The notes: generated from the sequence alone by a model not told the origin. A stretch of DNA of 18,359 bases from Cyclobacteriaceae bacterium (GCA_030589835.1 JAUUZS010000012.1:1-18359); one strand, 5' to 3'; positions 7,165 through 17,400 are shown, numbered from the stretch's first letter. Numbers and translations are program-made.

Positions 7165-10100
7165 ATGCTTTCACTAATAAATATAAAGACGGTAGCCAAA
7201 TACGAAATAAAAACGCTTTTGAGAAGCTGGTTTTTTAGGATATTTTCCTTGCTTACCATCATTATCCTTTTCTTTTTTGATTTGGCGATCATTACCGATG
7301 TTGTCAACTCAAACCCTCCCTGGATGTTCAGGGCCATACCGGCTTCAATACCCTATTTCAACTTGCTTATTTTCAATTTAATCCAGGCGGTCATCATATT
7401 ATTCCTGGCCTCTGATTTTCTGAAAAGAGATAAAAAACTAGATACCACCGATGTGATTTACATCCGGAGCATGAGCAATGCCGAATATGTGTTTGGAAAA
7501 ACCTCAGGTATACTAGGCGTTTTTTTAATTTTAAATTTCGCCATACTCTTGCTATCCTTAATTTTTAATTTTGCCCAAACCGACACCCCGGTTGTTTGGA
7601 TGGCATATGTATACTATCCGCTCCTGATCAGCATCCCATCGCTGGTATTCATAACCGGGCTATCCTTTTTGTTTATGGTGATTTTAAAAAACCAGGCCAT
7701 TACATTTCTTATCCTACTGGGATACATTGCGGTCACCCTGTTTTTTGATACCCACTACTACAATTTTGTTCTGGATTACATGGCGTTTAAGCTTCCGCTG
7801 ATGTATTCTGATTTTGTAGGTTTTGGAAATCTGCAAGAGATTCTGATTCAACGATCTATATATTTCTTTTCAGGAATTGGTTTTATTTTCCTTACCATAT
7901 TGATGCTGAAAAGGCTACCCCAGTCCACAACCATGACCAGGATATCTGTTGCTTCATCGATCATTTTCATCGCACTGTCTGGCTATTCGGCCTGGAACTA
8001 CATATCGATCAGCTCTTCTACCTCAAAGGCGAAAGCTGAAATGATTGCCCTTAATACCGAATTGAGAAATGAAAATATAGTTCAGATTAATGAATACAAG
8101 CTGGATTTAGAACATCAAGGCAAAGAGATATCAGCGACTGCCACAATGCAATATTCCAACGAGCGGGATCAGGACATTGACAAGCTTATTTTTAGTTTGA
8201 ATCCTTCGCTAAAGGTTACAGAGTTTTCAGTGAATGGAATTCCAACAGATTTCAAACAGCACTTACATGTCCTTCAGGTTGCTACTTCAACACCGATAGC
8301 TCCTGGTTCCAGTGGGGAAATAATACTCAAATATCATGGTACAATCAACGATCAGCTTTCCTATCTGGATGTGGATCAGGAAATACTAGAAAAAAATAAT
8401 ACCCTTGCCATGATGAAAGTGGACAAACGACATGGATTTGTGGAAGAAGATTTTGTGTTGCTTACTCCAGAGATACTCTGGTATCCCATTGCAGGCGTTA
8501 CGTATAGTCCGGAAAATCCCACCTTTAACAACAAGCAATTTTCCAGTTATTCCTTGAATGTCAAATCCAAAAGCGGATTAAAAGTCATTTCACAGGGGAG
8601 TAAAACAAAACACCCGGATGGTACGGTTTCATTTTCCGAATCCTTACCGCTTCCCATGATATCGCTCACCATTGGTGACTATATTGAAAAATCATTGACA
8701 ATAGATTCTGTAGAACTCAATCTGTATTATCTCCGTGGCCATGATTTTTTCTCTCCGTATATCAATGAGCTCTCCGATACCCTCGGTTCGATGATTGGTG
8801 AAATAAAACAGGATTACGAAAGAGAATTAAATCTGGATTATTACTACAAGAACTTTTCGGTTGTCGAAGTCCCCATTCAGTTTTATTCCTATGCCAGGAG
8901 ATGGGCCAGCTATCAGGAAGTCGTGCAACCACAGATGGTTTTTATTCCGGAAAAGGCTGCCAATTTGAGGCTGGCAGATTTCAAAGGAGCATATAACAGG
9001 GAGAAAAAAAGGGTGGAACAAGGCAATCAGGCGATGTCTGACAAAGAAATTCAGGCAAGGATCTTAAATCGTTTCCTTTCCGGAACCTTTACTTCCGGAT
9101 TCTTCGGAGGAAGGCTCGGAAGAGACCGCGGCAATTCGAATGAGATGGCCGGGGGAGCGTTTTCGGCCACCTCCATTTATAAAACTTTCCCCAATTACTA
9201 TTCCTATATTTATTATGTGAAATCCGGTGAATGGTCGGTACTCAACCAGGCTTTTGAATCCTATCTGACGGGTGAAACCGCAGATATGAGGAGCATTATC
9301 CAAAGAAGAGTAGGTGGTCTTTCTGGTGATGAAAATGCCAACCAGGCGCTAAAAGAAAAAAGTTTCGAAGCCATCCTGAAAAGTTCTACTGATCGGGAAG
9401 TGATGGATGAAGTGATCAAAGCAAAAGGGAACTATCTTTTTGCTCTTATACAAAATAAAATAGGCATAGAAAATTTTGATCGTTTTTTAAGCGAAATACT
9501 CATCGCCCACAAATTTAAAGTTCTGGACATTTCGGTGTTCAATACAGCCCTCAAAGAGCGCTTTGACTTTGATCTGGAACCCTATCTTGATGATTGGTTA
9601 AAAACAAAAAATATACCTGGTTTTCTTTTATCGAAAATGGAGGCCTATGAAATACGGGATGGCGAAAATACCAGGTATCAAGTGATGCTCACCATCTCCA
9701 ATGAAGAAGACGTGGATGGCCTGGCCACCGTTTCCTTCCGCACGATGAGCAATTCTAGCGGTGGATTTGGTGGCGGCGGTGGTGGCGGTATGCCAAGCCT
9801 GGATCTGGAAAAAATTATTCACATAAAGCCAAACCAGCAAGTGGAAATAGGCATTGTGCTGGATGCAGAACCACGGCTCATGGCAGTAAACACCCTGATC
9901 TCACAAAATGTCCCTTCCACCATTTCACATTTCTTTAGTAAAATAGAATTGAAAGAAAATATGAAGCCTTTTGAAGGTACCCGGATCATACATTCCACCA
10001 AGCCCCAAGAAGCGGGATATGAAATCATCGTGGATAACGAAGATGAAGGATTTGAGCTGATACAGCCAGATAACGAAAGCTTGTTGAAAAGTTGGCTGAA

Positions 10101-10608
10101 CATTGAGCAAGATGCTGAAGAACAAAAATATATCGGCATCCGAACAAACAGGCCACCACAAAATTGGCGTGCCACAGCGCAGCCCGAATTTTATGGTAAA
10201 TATGTGCTTTCGGCATACCTCACTGCCAAAGGCACGGGTGATAAAAAAGCTATATGGAATGCAGAAATTATAGAAACAGGCATGCATGAAGTACACTATT
10301 ATATCGGAAAACTACCTGTTAGGGGCAGAGGAAGACCAGGCGGCGGAGGCGGTGGCCAAAGGGGCCAGAGTGGCGGCCAGGGAGGAGATAACCAACAGCA
10401 AGAGAAGAATTATGGCAGCTACCACTTTACGGTGTTCCATGACGATGGGGAAGATGAGGTGATCATTGATGTGGACAATGCAGAGGAGGGATGGAATTTC
10501 ATGGGGACATATTATCTCTCGAATGGCCCGGCCAAAGTGGTTTTGTCAAATGAAACGGATGGAAAGTTGGTGTCTGCTGATGCAGTGAAATGGGTGAAGA
10601 CGGATTAG
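7165..10608 (+). CDS. ABC permease fused to a degenerate M1-peptidase-like region and a golvesin-like domain
   Basis: This is an 1147-residue inner-membrane protein. Residues 1 to about 280 contain around seven hydrophobic segments in an ABC-2 permease layout. Residues about 290-850 resemble the M1 aminopeptidase region found fused to such permeases in Bacteroidota: VVEVPIQFYSYARRWAS corresponds to the substrate-side strand and VLNQAFESYLTG to the WLNEGFAxYxE helix. The zinc motif is lost: the HEXXH position is YKTFP (672-676), and Gln 695 replaces the glutamate 18 residues later. No other HEXXH occurs. The C-terminus (about 975-1147) looks golvesin-like: AIWNAEIIETGMHEVHYYI, YHFTVFHDDGEDEVIIDVD, W.FMGTYYLSNGPAKVVLS and VSADAVKWV. 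Gly-rich inserts lie near 866-876 and 1053-1077. The frame is open back to 6985, but that would overlap the ATPase gene by 160 bp; the ATG at 7165 (MLSLINIKTV) starts 19 bp after it and fits the membrane topology. Peptidase activity is unlikely. Confidence 0.85.
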   Translation: MLSLINIKTVAKYEIKTLLRSWFFRIFSLLTIIILFFFDLAIITDVVNSNPPWMFRAIPASIPYFNLLIFNLIQAVIILFLASDFLKRDKKLDTTDVIYIRSMSNAEYVFGKTSGILGVFLILNFAILLLSLIFNFAQTDTPVVWMAYVYYPLLISIPSLVFITGLSFLFMVILKNQAITFLILLGYIAVTLFFDTHYYNFVLDYMAFKLPLMYSDFVGFGNLQEILIQRSIYFFSGIGFIFLTILMLKRLPQSTTMTRISVASSIIFIALSGYSAWNYISISSSTSKAKAEMIALNTELRNENIVQINEYKLDLEHQGKEISATATMQYSNERDQDIDKLIFSLNPSLKVTEFSVNGIPTDFKQHLHVLQVATSTPIAPGSSGEIILKYHGTINDQLSYLDVDQEILEKNNTLAMMKVDKRHGFVEEDFVLLTPEILWYPIAGVTYSPENPTFNNKQFSSYSLNVKSKSGLKVISQGSKTKHPDGTVSFSESLPLPMISLTIGDYIEKSLTIDSVELNLYYLRGHDFFSPYINELSDTLGSMIGEIKQDYERELNLDYYYKNFSVVEVPIQFYSYARRWASYQEVVQPQMVFIPEKAANLRLADFKGAYNREKKRVEQGNQAMSDKEIQARILNRFLSGTFTSGFFGGRLGRDRGNSNEMAGGAFSATSIYKTFPNYYSYIYYVKSGEWSVLNQAFESYLTGETADMRSIIQRRVGGLSGDENANQALKEKSFEAILKSSTDREVMDEVIKAKGNYLFALIQNKIGIENFDRFLSEILIAHKFKVLDISVFNTALKERFDFDLEPYLDDWLKTKNIPGFLLSKMEAYEIRDGENTRYQVMLTISNEEDVDGLATVSFRTMSNSSGGFGGGGGGGMPSLDLEKIIHIKPNQQVEIGIVLDAEPRLMAVNTLISQNVPSTISHFFSKIELKENMKPFEGTRIIHSTKPQEAGYEIIVDNEDEGFELIQPDNESLLKSWLNIEQDAEEQKYIGIRTNRPPQNWRATAQPEFYGKYVLSAYLTAKGTGDKKAIWNAEIIETGMHEVHYYIGKLPVRGRGRPGGGGGGQRGQSGGQGGDNQQQEKNYGSYHFTVFHDDGEDEVIIDVDNAEEGWNFMGTYYLSNGPAKVVLSNETDGKLVSADAVKWVKTD

Positions 10609-10751
10609 TTATATGCTATGATACCTGAAGCAGAAAGGTAAACGCTAAAAGGTAAAGGGCGAAAAACAAAGTAAAAGAAGAATTACATTTTTTATAAAAA
10701 GCATTTACCATACTTTTTAAACCTGGATGTTGACAAATTAGATAAGGAATA
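10609..10751 (+). promoter_or_regulatory. Spacer before the RND efflux genes, with a Shine-Dalgarno-like AAGGA
   Basis: This 143-bp AT-rich gap separates the ABC genes from the efflux genes and probably carries the promoter of the latter. TACTTTTT at 10711-10718 is one mismatch from the -7 consensus TAnnTTTG, but no TTG element sits 19-21 bp before it. AAGGA at 10744-10748 lies 3 bases before the ATG of the outer membrane protein gene and is one of few Shine-Dalgarno-like sequences in the window. No terminator hairpin with a T-run follows the ABC fusion gene. Confidence 0.3.
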
Positions 10752-12239
10752 ATGAATAAAACACGATTTACACTGGTTCTTGGGTTATTAATCCTATTTG
10801 CTGATCTGGATGTTAAGGGGCAATTTATTATGTCTTTAGATTCTGCTATGGGCACCGCCATAGCAAACAGCCCTGATATCCGTCTTGCCCAACTCAATCT
10901 TGAGATTAGCCAGGAGCTGCTCAACGCAAAAAATGCGTCCCTCAAATCCAATTTTAACCTTCAGCTAGACCCCTTGTATTTTAGCCACGGCAGAAGATTT
11001 GATGAGGCATTTTCTCAATGGCGCACCACCAAGGTCGTACAGTCTTCCGCTTCATTCAATATCAATCAGCCTATTAAATGGACTGACGGAAATATCCGCC
11101 TAACCAACCGGTTTTTATGGCAGGATTATGAAACAGAAGGAGCACAGGAAAATAAAGCCTACAGCAATAGTCTAACACTGAGGCTTGACCAGCCAATATT
11201 TACCTACAACAGGACCAAACTTGAGTTGCAGGAATTGGAACTCGACCTGGAAAACTCCTTTTTAGGCTATGCCTTGCAGCGACTCAATATTGAACGGCTC
11301 GTGACGCAAAATTACTACCTTGTTTATGAAAGGGCCTTGAGTCTTCAGATTGCCAAAGAAGAACTGGATAATACTCAAGCCAATTATGAAATTGTAAAAA
11401 ATAAAGTAGAAGCCGGCTTATTGGCTTTGGAAGAACATTACCAGGCAGAACTCAACTTATCAACTGCCAAGAGCAATTATTACAATCAGCAAGTGCAGCT
11501 CGAAAACTCTAAGGATAATTTCAAGGAACTCATCGGACTGAATGTATATGAAGAATTTCAAATATTGGCTGACATCGAGGTGGATCCCGTGCCGATTGAT
11601 CTTAACGAAGCCATAAATCATGGGTTGGAGCAACGGCTGGAATTGAGACAGCGCGAAATCGGTGTTGCTAATAGCCAGTTTGAATTGATAAGAACCAAAT
11701 CATTCAATGAGTTTTACGGAAATGTATCTGCCACATTTGGCCTGATTGGAGATGATCAGGACCTCTCGCAAATTTATAATCCCGCCACAGACAACCAGGA
11801 ACTCTCGCTTACTTTTACAGTTCCGATATTTGACTGGGGAGAAAGAAAATCCAGGATCAAGGCATCAGAAGCGCAGATTCAATCGCAGGAACTAAATTTT
11901 AGCCAGGAGCGGATAAGCATCATTATCAATATCCGGGCGGTTTACCGCAACCTCCAAAACCTGCTCAACCAAATAGAGATCGCCAAGCAAGGGGTTAAAA
12001 ATGCACAGCTTACCTATGAAATTAATGTGGAACGCTATCAAAATGGCGATCTCACCGGCATGGACTTAAACCTTTTTCAAACACAGCTTTCTGAACAGAA
12101 AATGACGCTTACCACATCTTTAATTGATTATAAGCTCGAGTTACTAAATATGAAAATCCAATCTTTATGGGACTTTGATACAGACATGTCTTATTTCCCG
12201 GAAGATATTATTAATAATAGTTCATCAATAGAAAAATAA
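10752..12239 (+). CDS. TolC-family outer membrane efflux protein
   Basis: This 495-residue protein should form the outer membrane channel and periplasmic tunnel of the RND pump encoded downstream. It has a signal peptide (MNKTRFTLVLGLLILFADLD, cleavage near KGQ) and two OEP-type repeats. The first begins SLDSAMGTAIANSPDIRLAQ and the second DLNEAINHGLEQRLELRQRE, the usual 'A...NpdI..A' entry helices. Long amphipathic coiled-coil helices follow each. Strand regions SLTLRLDQPIF and SLTFTVPIFDWGERKSRI are the transmembrane beta segments, and the F.WGERKSRI box is a common OEP signature. Its length is usual for the family. The ATG at 10752 is supported by AAGGA and the signal peptide. The adaptor frame opens 10 bp after its stop, so the genes are co-transcribed. 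Confidence 0.93.
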   Translation: MNKTRFTLVLGLLILFADLDVKGQFIMSLDSAMGTAIANSPDIRLAQLNLEISQELLNAKNASLKSNFNLQLDPLYFSHGRRFDEAFSQWRTTKVVQSSASFNINQPIKWTDGNIRLTNRFLWQDYETEGAQENKAYSNSLTLRLDQPIFTYNRTKLELQELELDLENSFLGYALQRLNIERLVTQNYYLVYERALSLQIAKEELDNTQANYEIVKNKVEAGLLALEEHYQAELNLSTAKSNYYNQQVQLENSKDNFKELIGLNVYEEFQILADIEVDPVPIDLNEAINHGLEQRLELRQREIGVANSQFELIRTKSFNEFYGNVSATFGLIGDDQDLSQIYNPATDNQELSLTFTVPIFDWGERKSRIKASEAQIQSQELNFSQERISIIINIRAVYRNLQNLLNQIEIAKQGVKNAQLTYEINVERYQNGDLTGMDLNLFQTQLSEQKMTLTTSLIDYKLELLNMKIQSLWDFDTDMSYFPEDIINNSSSIEK

Positions 12240-12240
12240 C

Positions 12241-12244
12241 AGGA
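12241..12244 (+). promoter_or_regulatory. Shine-Dalgarno AGGA deciding the adaptor start
   Basis: AGGA lies 5 bases before the ATG at 12250, in the 10-bp gap after the outer membrane protein gene. It favours 12250 over the later in-frame ATG at 12304, which has no such sequence but gives a lipoprotein signal of normal length. Confidence 0.4.
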
Positions 12245-12249
12245 CTACC

Positions 12250-13377
12250 ATGAATTTTATGGAAAAACAGCGCACTATAGTTTATACCCATACTTGTTGT
12301 CAGATGAGACAAAAGAGCACCAGGCCATACTCCATTGCAATCATGGCATTAATGCTCGTGCTAACATTGTTGTCATGTAATACAGATACAAGCTCTTTCG
12401 AAACCGATATATCTGTCCCTGTCTCCATAAGCGAGGTAAAAACCCGTTCTATTGAGCAATATGTAAATACCACAGGATCAGTTTATGCCATGCAGGAAGT
12501 GACCATTGTCTCCGAAATCGTGGGTGATTATTATTTGCTGAAAAACGCTAAAACCGGGAAACCATATGTGCTCGGGGATAAAGCAGAATCGGGACAGAAA
12601 ATCATTCGCCTGGAAAATGTGTAATATGAGAATAATATAAAAATTGAATCAGAGGAACTAAATCTTGATATTTCAAAAAGGGAATTTGAAAAACAACAAT
12701 CCCTTTTTGACAAAGGCGGAGTGACCTTAAGAGAGCTTAAAAACTCTGAGAGGGATTTTATTAATGCCCAATACGCTCTCGAAAACGCCATGATCCAATT
12801 GGATAAGATGGATATTAAATCCCCTATTAAGGGCATCATTGTCAATTTACCTTATTACACAAAAGGTACAAGAATCAACACCGCCGATGAGATGGTTACC
12901 ATCATGAATTATACACAGCTGTTCATGGAGGTAAATCTTCCGGAAAAAGATATTGCACAAATTGAAATTGGCAACCTGGCCAAAGTGACGAATTACACCT
13001 TACCTAACGATACACTAATCGGAAGGATCACACAATTAAGCCCGATAATTGATCCTTCAACCAGAACGTTTAAAGGATTGCTCGTAATTAACAACCCAGA
13101 ACTCCGGCTTCGTCCGGGCATGTTTGTCAAAGCCGATATTGTTGTGGCCAAAAAAGACAATACCATTGTTATTCCAAAAGACATCATTCTTTCAAAACAA
13201 CGGGGAAAAACAGTTTTTGTGGTGGAACGTGGTGCTGCATCGGAAAGACTTGTCACCACGGGTTTAGAAAGTGCCACGGATGTGGAGATACTGAAGGGAT
13301 TGAAAAAAGATGAACGGTTGATCATTAGTGGTTTTGAAACCTTAAGAAACCGGTCCAAAGTGAAAGTGATCCGTTAA
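12250..13377 (+). pseudogene. RND efflux periplasmic adaptor (lipoprotein), interrupted by one in-frame TAA
   Basis: The frame encodes a membrane-fusion protein of the HlyD/AcrA type that would link the upstream TolC-like channel to the downstream RND permeases. The first part (12250-12624) has a hydrophobic segment with lipobox LLSC and a lipoyl-like half (EVKTRSIEQYVNTTGSVYAMQEVTIVSEIVG... AESGQKIIRLEN). The rest (12625-13377) is in the same frame: helical hairpin (KREFEKQQSLFDKGGVTLRE), second lipoyl half (MDIKSPIKGIIVNLPYYTKG), beta-barrel (LFMEVNLPEKDI... IDPSTRTFKGLL... LRPGMFVKADIVV) and membrane-proximal domain. Together they give one collinear adaptor of 375 codon positions, usual length, broken only by TAA at codon 125. 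There is no frameshift and no other decay. A GTG at 12721 could restart translation, but that product would lack the signal and half the lipoyl domain. The start is 12250 (with AGGA) or 12304 (MRQKST, a more normal lipoprotein leader). Nonsense mutation, sequencing error and readthrough are all open. Confidence 0.85.
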
Positions 13378-13440
13378 TAAACCTTAATTAAATCATTTCA
13401 CATCACTTTGGTATTGACCCCCTTAAAGGCTATTTATATT

Positions 13441-14235
13441 ATGAAAATTACAGCTTTACTTTTACTTGTACTTTTTGCCAGTTGCTCCTCGTTGAAAACT
13501 GTTAACAGTATATCCGAGCAAAATCTGTCCTCCAGCGATCGCGGCTACCTCGAAGACAAAAGTAAAATTTTATATCAGGTTTCTAATGATGAGAATAATT
13601 TGCACATTTTGTTTCATACCGCAGACAGGGCATCCATAATAAAAATACTGCAAACAGGATTTACAGTATATTTCAACACAAAAGGAAAAAAGAAAATGGA
13701 TATTTCTATTCAATATCCTTTACCTCAGGATATGGAATCCTTCAGGCAAAGCAGAATGGCAGAAATGAAACAAGGTGGCCGACAGGCACAACTTGATATC
13801 AATAAAATGCTCGGTACGATCTCTCTTTTGGGTGTTTATACCAATTTGGATATGGAGGAAAATATTAATGTAAATTCCAATACATCCGATATTAACGTGG
13901 GTGTAAAAGCTACACCACATGATGAGCTTGCGTATGAACTGATCATTCCATTTACCAGATTATTCAACAATCAATCACCAGAAACTGCTGCTCTAACAGT
14001 AGGATTTGTTTCCGGATATTTGGAAATGCCCTCTTCTGGAGGGGGAATGTCTGGCGGAGGAGGGATGCGAGGCGGCGGTATGTCTGGCGGTGGAATGGGT
14101 GGTGGAATGTCCGGTGGCGGAGGAGGAGGAATGCGTGGTGGAGGTAAGTCCGGGGGCGGTATGTCCAGAGGCTCCGATACATCTGGCCTGAGTTCGCCGA
14201 TAGAATTTTGGATTAATGTAGTACTGGACAATTAG
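13441..14235 (+). CDS. Lipoprotein with Gly/Met-rich C-terminal tract, uncharacterised family
   Basis: The product has 264 residues from the ATG at 13441; the frame opens at 13408, but only the later start gives a clean lipoprotein leader (MKITALLLLVLFASC, Cys 15). The mature domain runs LYQVSNDENNLHILFHTADRAS... LQTGFTVYFNTKGKKK... ISIQYPLP. This is a beta-rich layout that I associate from memory with uncharacterised Bacteroidota envelope proteins, perhaps DOMON/CBM9-like; I cannot name the family. Residues about 199-245 are a low-complexity run of GGGM, SGGGM and RGGGM units with some Arg, Lys and Ser, followed by a hydrophobic end (PIEFWINVVLDN) that probably completes the fold, so the tract would be a loop inside a domain. 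It lies 63 bp after the adaptor frame and 190 bp before the RND permease gene, which suggests an accessory role in the efflux locus. The function is unknown. Confidence 0.85.
   Translation: MKITALLLLVLFASCSSLKTVNSISEQNLSSSDRGYLEDKSKILYQVSNDENNLHILFHTADRASIIKILQTGFTVYFNTKGKKKMDISIQYPLPQDMESFRQSRMAEMKQGGRQAQLDINKMLGTISLLGVYTNLDMEENINVNSNTSDINVGVKATPHDELAYELIIPFTRLFNNQSPETAALTVGFVSGYLEMPSSGGGMSGGGGMRGGGMSGGGMGGGMSGGGGGGMRGGGKSGGGMSRGSDTSGLSSPIEFWINVVLDN
14037..14170 (+). repeat. GGN-rich low-complexity coding repeat (Gly/Met tract)
   Basis: Degenerate units of roughly GGCGGNGGNATG with varying spacing encode GGGM-type repeats inside the lipoprotein gene. The units differ at synonymous positions and in spacing, so this is an old expanded tract rather than a fresh tandem duplication. 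Such G-rich DNA is prone to length change by slippage. Confidence 0.7.
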
Positions 14236-14425
14236 TCCCAATCTTTCTGCAGGGACAGGGCTTGTTCTGTTGCTCGAAACATTAGAGGGAAGCAAAAAAA
14301 GATATTGATTTACAAAATAAGACAATAAGCAAATGACGATTATATTACCATTTCAGCTGAGCACAAAGGCACAAGTAATGCGTTTACATCACAGGATTTG
14401 CTTCACTCTTAGTCTACTATAAACT
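14236..14425 (+). other. 190-bp spacer between the Gly/Met lipoprotein and RND permease genes
   Basis: It is AT-rich with no recognised domain-coding frame. A 29-codon frame from 14333 has no support. No clear promoter or terminator hairpin was found, so whether the permeases are transcribed together with the upstream genes cannot be decided from sequence. Confidence 0.5.
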
Positions 14426-17400
14426 ATGCGTAAATTCACCAAATTTTCCGTAGAATATCCGGTAACGGTGCTCATGTTTGTGCTGGGAGTGCTTTTGCTT
14501 GGTTATATTTCTTTCAGCAAGCTGGGTATTGACTTGTTTCCCGATTTAAACAATCCTAAAATATTTGTTGAAATCAAGGCCGGAGAAAAGCCGCCTGAAG
14601 AAATTGAAAAGCAATATGTCGATAACATAGAATCGTTGTCTATCCGGCAATCGGATGTGATTGGCGTGTCCTCCGTTTCAAAAGTTGGCTCTGCCCTGAT
14701 CACTGTTGAATACAATTGGGATAAGGATATGGATGAGGCATTTCTGGATCTTCAGAAAGCACTTACCAACTACAGCCAAAAAGTATTGCTCGACGAAATT
14801 AACATTAGTCAGTTTGATCCGAATGCAACACCTGTCCTTGTAGTAGCCATGACACACGAGACCATTACAGATTTGGACGATCTGCGAAAGACATCAGAAA
14901 ATTACATTCGCAATGAGCTGATAAGGCTTGAAGGTATTGCCGATGTCACACTATCGGGACAAGAAATTGGTGAGGTAGTTATCCATACGGATAATTATCT
15001 GCTTCAGGCCTACAATATCACTACTAGCGATATATCACGTCAGATTCAGAACTACAACCGAAATGTATCGGGCGGATCTATAGAGGAAATGGGATTGAAA
15101 TATGTGATAAAAGGGGAAACTGTCCTTAAAAACCTAAAGGACATCGGGAATATCATCGTGACCTTCATCAACCCTGCCGACGACAACAATTTATTGGAAA
15201 AAACACCTGTTTTTCTGAAAGATCTGGCGACCATTGAATTTAAAAATAAAGACCCTGAAAATATTGTGCGCATCAATGGGGAACGGTGTATTGGCCTATC
15301 CATTTATAAAGAGCCAAAATTCAATACGGTTAAGGTCGTGGAAACGCTGGACAAAGCGATTCTCAACATTCAAAAAGCGCTGCCCGGTTACAAATTCACC
15401 GTCGTGCAAAATCAGGGGACCTTTATTTCTGGTGCAATTGATGAAGTTCGGGAATCAGCCCTGTTCGGCATTGTGCTGGCCATTGTGGTATTATTTGTTT
15501 TTCTCAGGCGCATAGGTACAACCTTGGTGATCAGTATCGCCATTCCGGTATCGATTGTGGCTACTTTCAACTTGATGTATTTCAATGGTCTTTCCCTGAA
15601 TATCATGACCCTGGGCGGACTTGCCCTGGGCGCAGGCATGCTGGTGGACAATGCCATTATTGTCATGGAAAATATTTTTCGCAACCTGGAATCAGGGCTC
15701 ACTGTGCGAGAGGCAGCAATCAAGGGGGCTGCCGAAGTTGGAGGGGCCATTACGGCGTCAACCATCACTACAATTATTGTTTTTCTGCCTATAGTATATC
15801 TTCAGGGGGTGTCAGGAGAGCTTTTTAAAGATCAGGCATGGACTGTGGCATTTTCACTTATTTCCTCCCTGTTTGTGGCCATCTTTTTTATCCCCATGCT
15901 GTTTAACAAGTTTTTTAAAAATGCTAAGAAGACTGTCCAAAGCAAGTCGGTAAAATTCAGTTGGTATCCTTCGGTACTGGAAAAAATATTAAAAGTCAAA
16001 TGGGTGGTGATTGCTTTGGCGATTATATTAACCGGCGGAACAGCCCTTATTTTCCCATATGTCGGCAATGAATTTATGCCGAAAACCGAGAGCAACGAAT
16101 TTGTCGTCAATTTCAAACTGACAGAAGGCACGCAGTTGAAACGTACCGATAAAACAGCTGAAGGCCTGGAAACCATGATCAGGAATCTTCTTGGTGAGCA
16201 GGTAAAAAATATTTATACACATGTAGGCCCTTCCGGTACAGAATCTTCAGATGCCCAGGCGGTCTTTGAGGATGAAAATTCCGGTAGCATTAAGGTGATA
16301 TTGGATAAAGAAAATGCCGTGTCTTCTTCAAAAGCCATTAATGCACTGGGTACCATGATGGAAGATATCCCTGGATTGGAGGTCGAATTTATACAGGATG
16401 AAAGTGCCTTACAATCCATCCTGGGAACGGATGTAGCTCCCATTATTGTGGAGGTGCAAGGCGATGACCTTGAGCTGATAGATTCGCTTTCGAAAACTGT
16501 AAAGCAGAAATTGCTAAGCATGGAAGAGTTATTTAATATAAAAACTTCTATGGAAGGTGGGGCACCTGAATTGGATGTGATCATCGATCGCCATCAGGCA
16601 GGCCTGTTCAACCTTAGTGTAGATAATATTATATCACAGGTACAGGAACAGTTGACAGGCACAGAAGTTGGGGACTTCGAAAGTGAAGGAGAGCTGAAAG
16701 ACATCACCATCGAACTTCCCGATGTCTCCGTTAAGGAGCTGGGCAACATACAAATATCTTCGGGCAATGAACTGATCCTTCTCAGCGACCTGGCAAAAAT
16801 TTCCGCTGACGTGTCTCCTAGAGAAATCATCCGTAGAAATCAAAATAGGATTGCAGAAGTTACCGCCCAATACCATCCGAAATTGCATTTCGACCAGGTG
16901 ATCAAAAAAATTGAATCTCAGCTTGCCGAAATTACCCTTCCGGCAAACTATAAAATCACGGTAGCTGGCGAAGAGCTCCTACGCAAAGAATCTATGGAGA
17001 GTCTCAGTTTCGCGCTTATCCTGTCGGTGGTTCTCGTGTATATGGTTTTGGCCGCTCAATTCGAATCGCTGATCCATCCATTCACCATCCTGCTCACCAT
17101 TCCTCTGGCTGGAGTAGGCGCAATATTGATCTTCTTTTTTCTGGGAAATACATTAAATATCATGGCTTATATCGGCATTATTATGTTGGTAGGAATTGCC
17201 GTAAATGATTCGATTATTTTGGTGGATGCGATAAATCAATTGAAAAGGTCCGGACAAACGACAATAGATGCCATAATTGGGGCAGGTAAGCAAAGGGTAC
17301 GTCCTATCATCATGACCTCCCTTACCACTATTCTGGCGCTGCTGCCCTTAACCATCGGTATGGGTGAAAGCGCTTCATTGAGGTCGCCGATGGCCCTGGC

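Noticed and set aside
10731..10736. TTGACA as a -35 box before the outer membrane protein gene
   Set aside because: It lies only 15 bp before the start codon, leaving no room for a -10 element, and this consensus is not the one used by Bacteroidota primary sigma factors.
13971..14231. Proline-rich minus-strand frame
   Set aside because: It is the complement of the GGN-rich Gly/Met tract; composition explains it.
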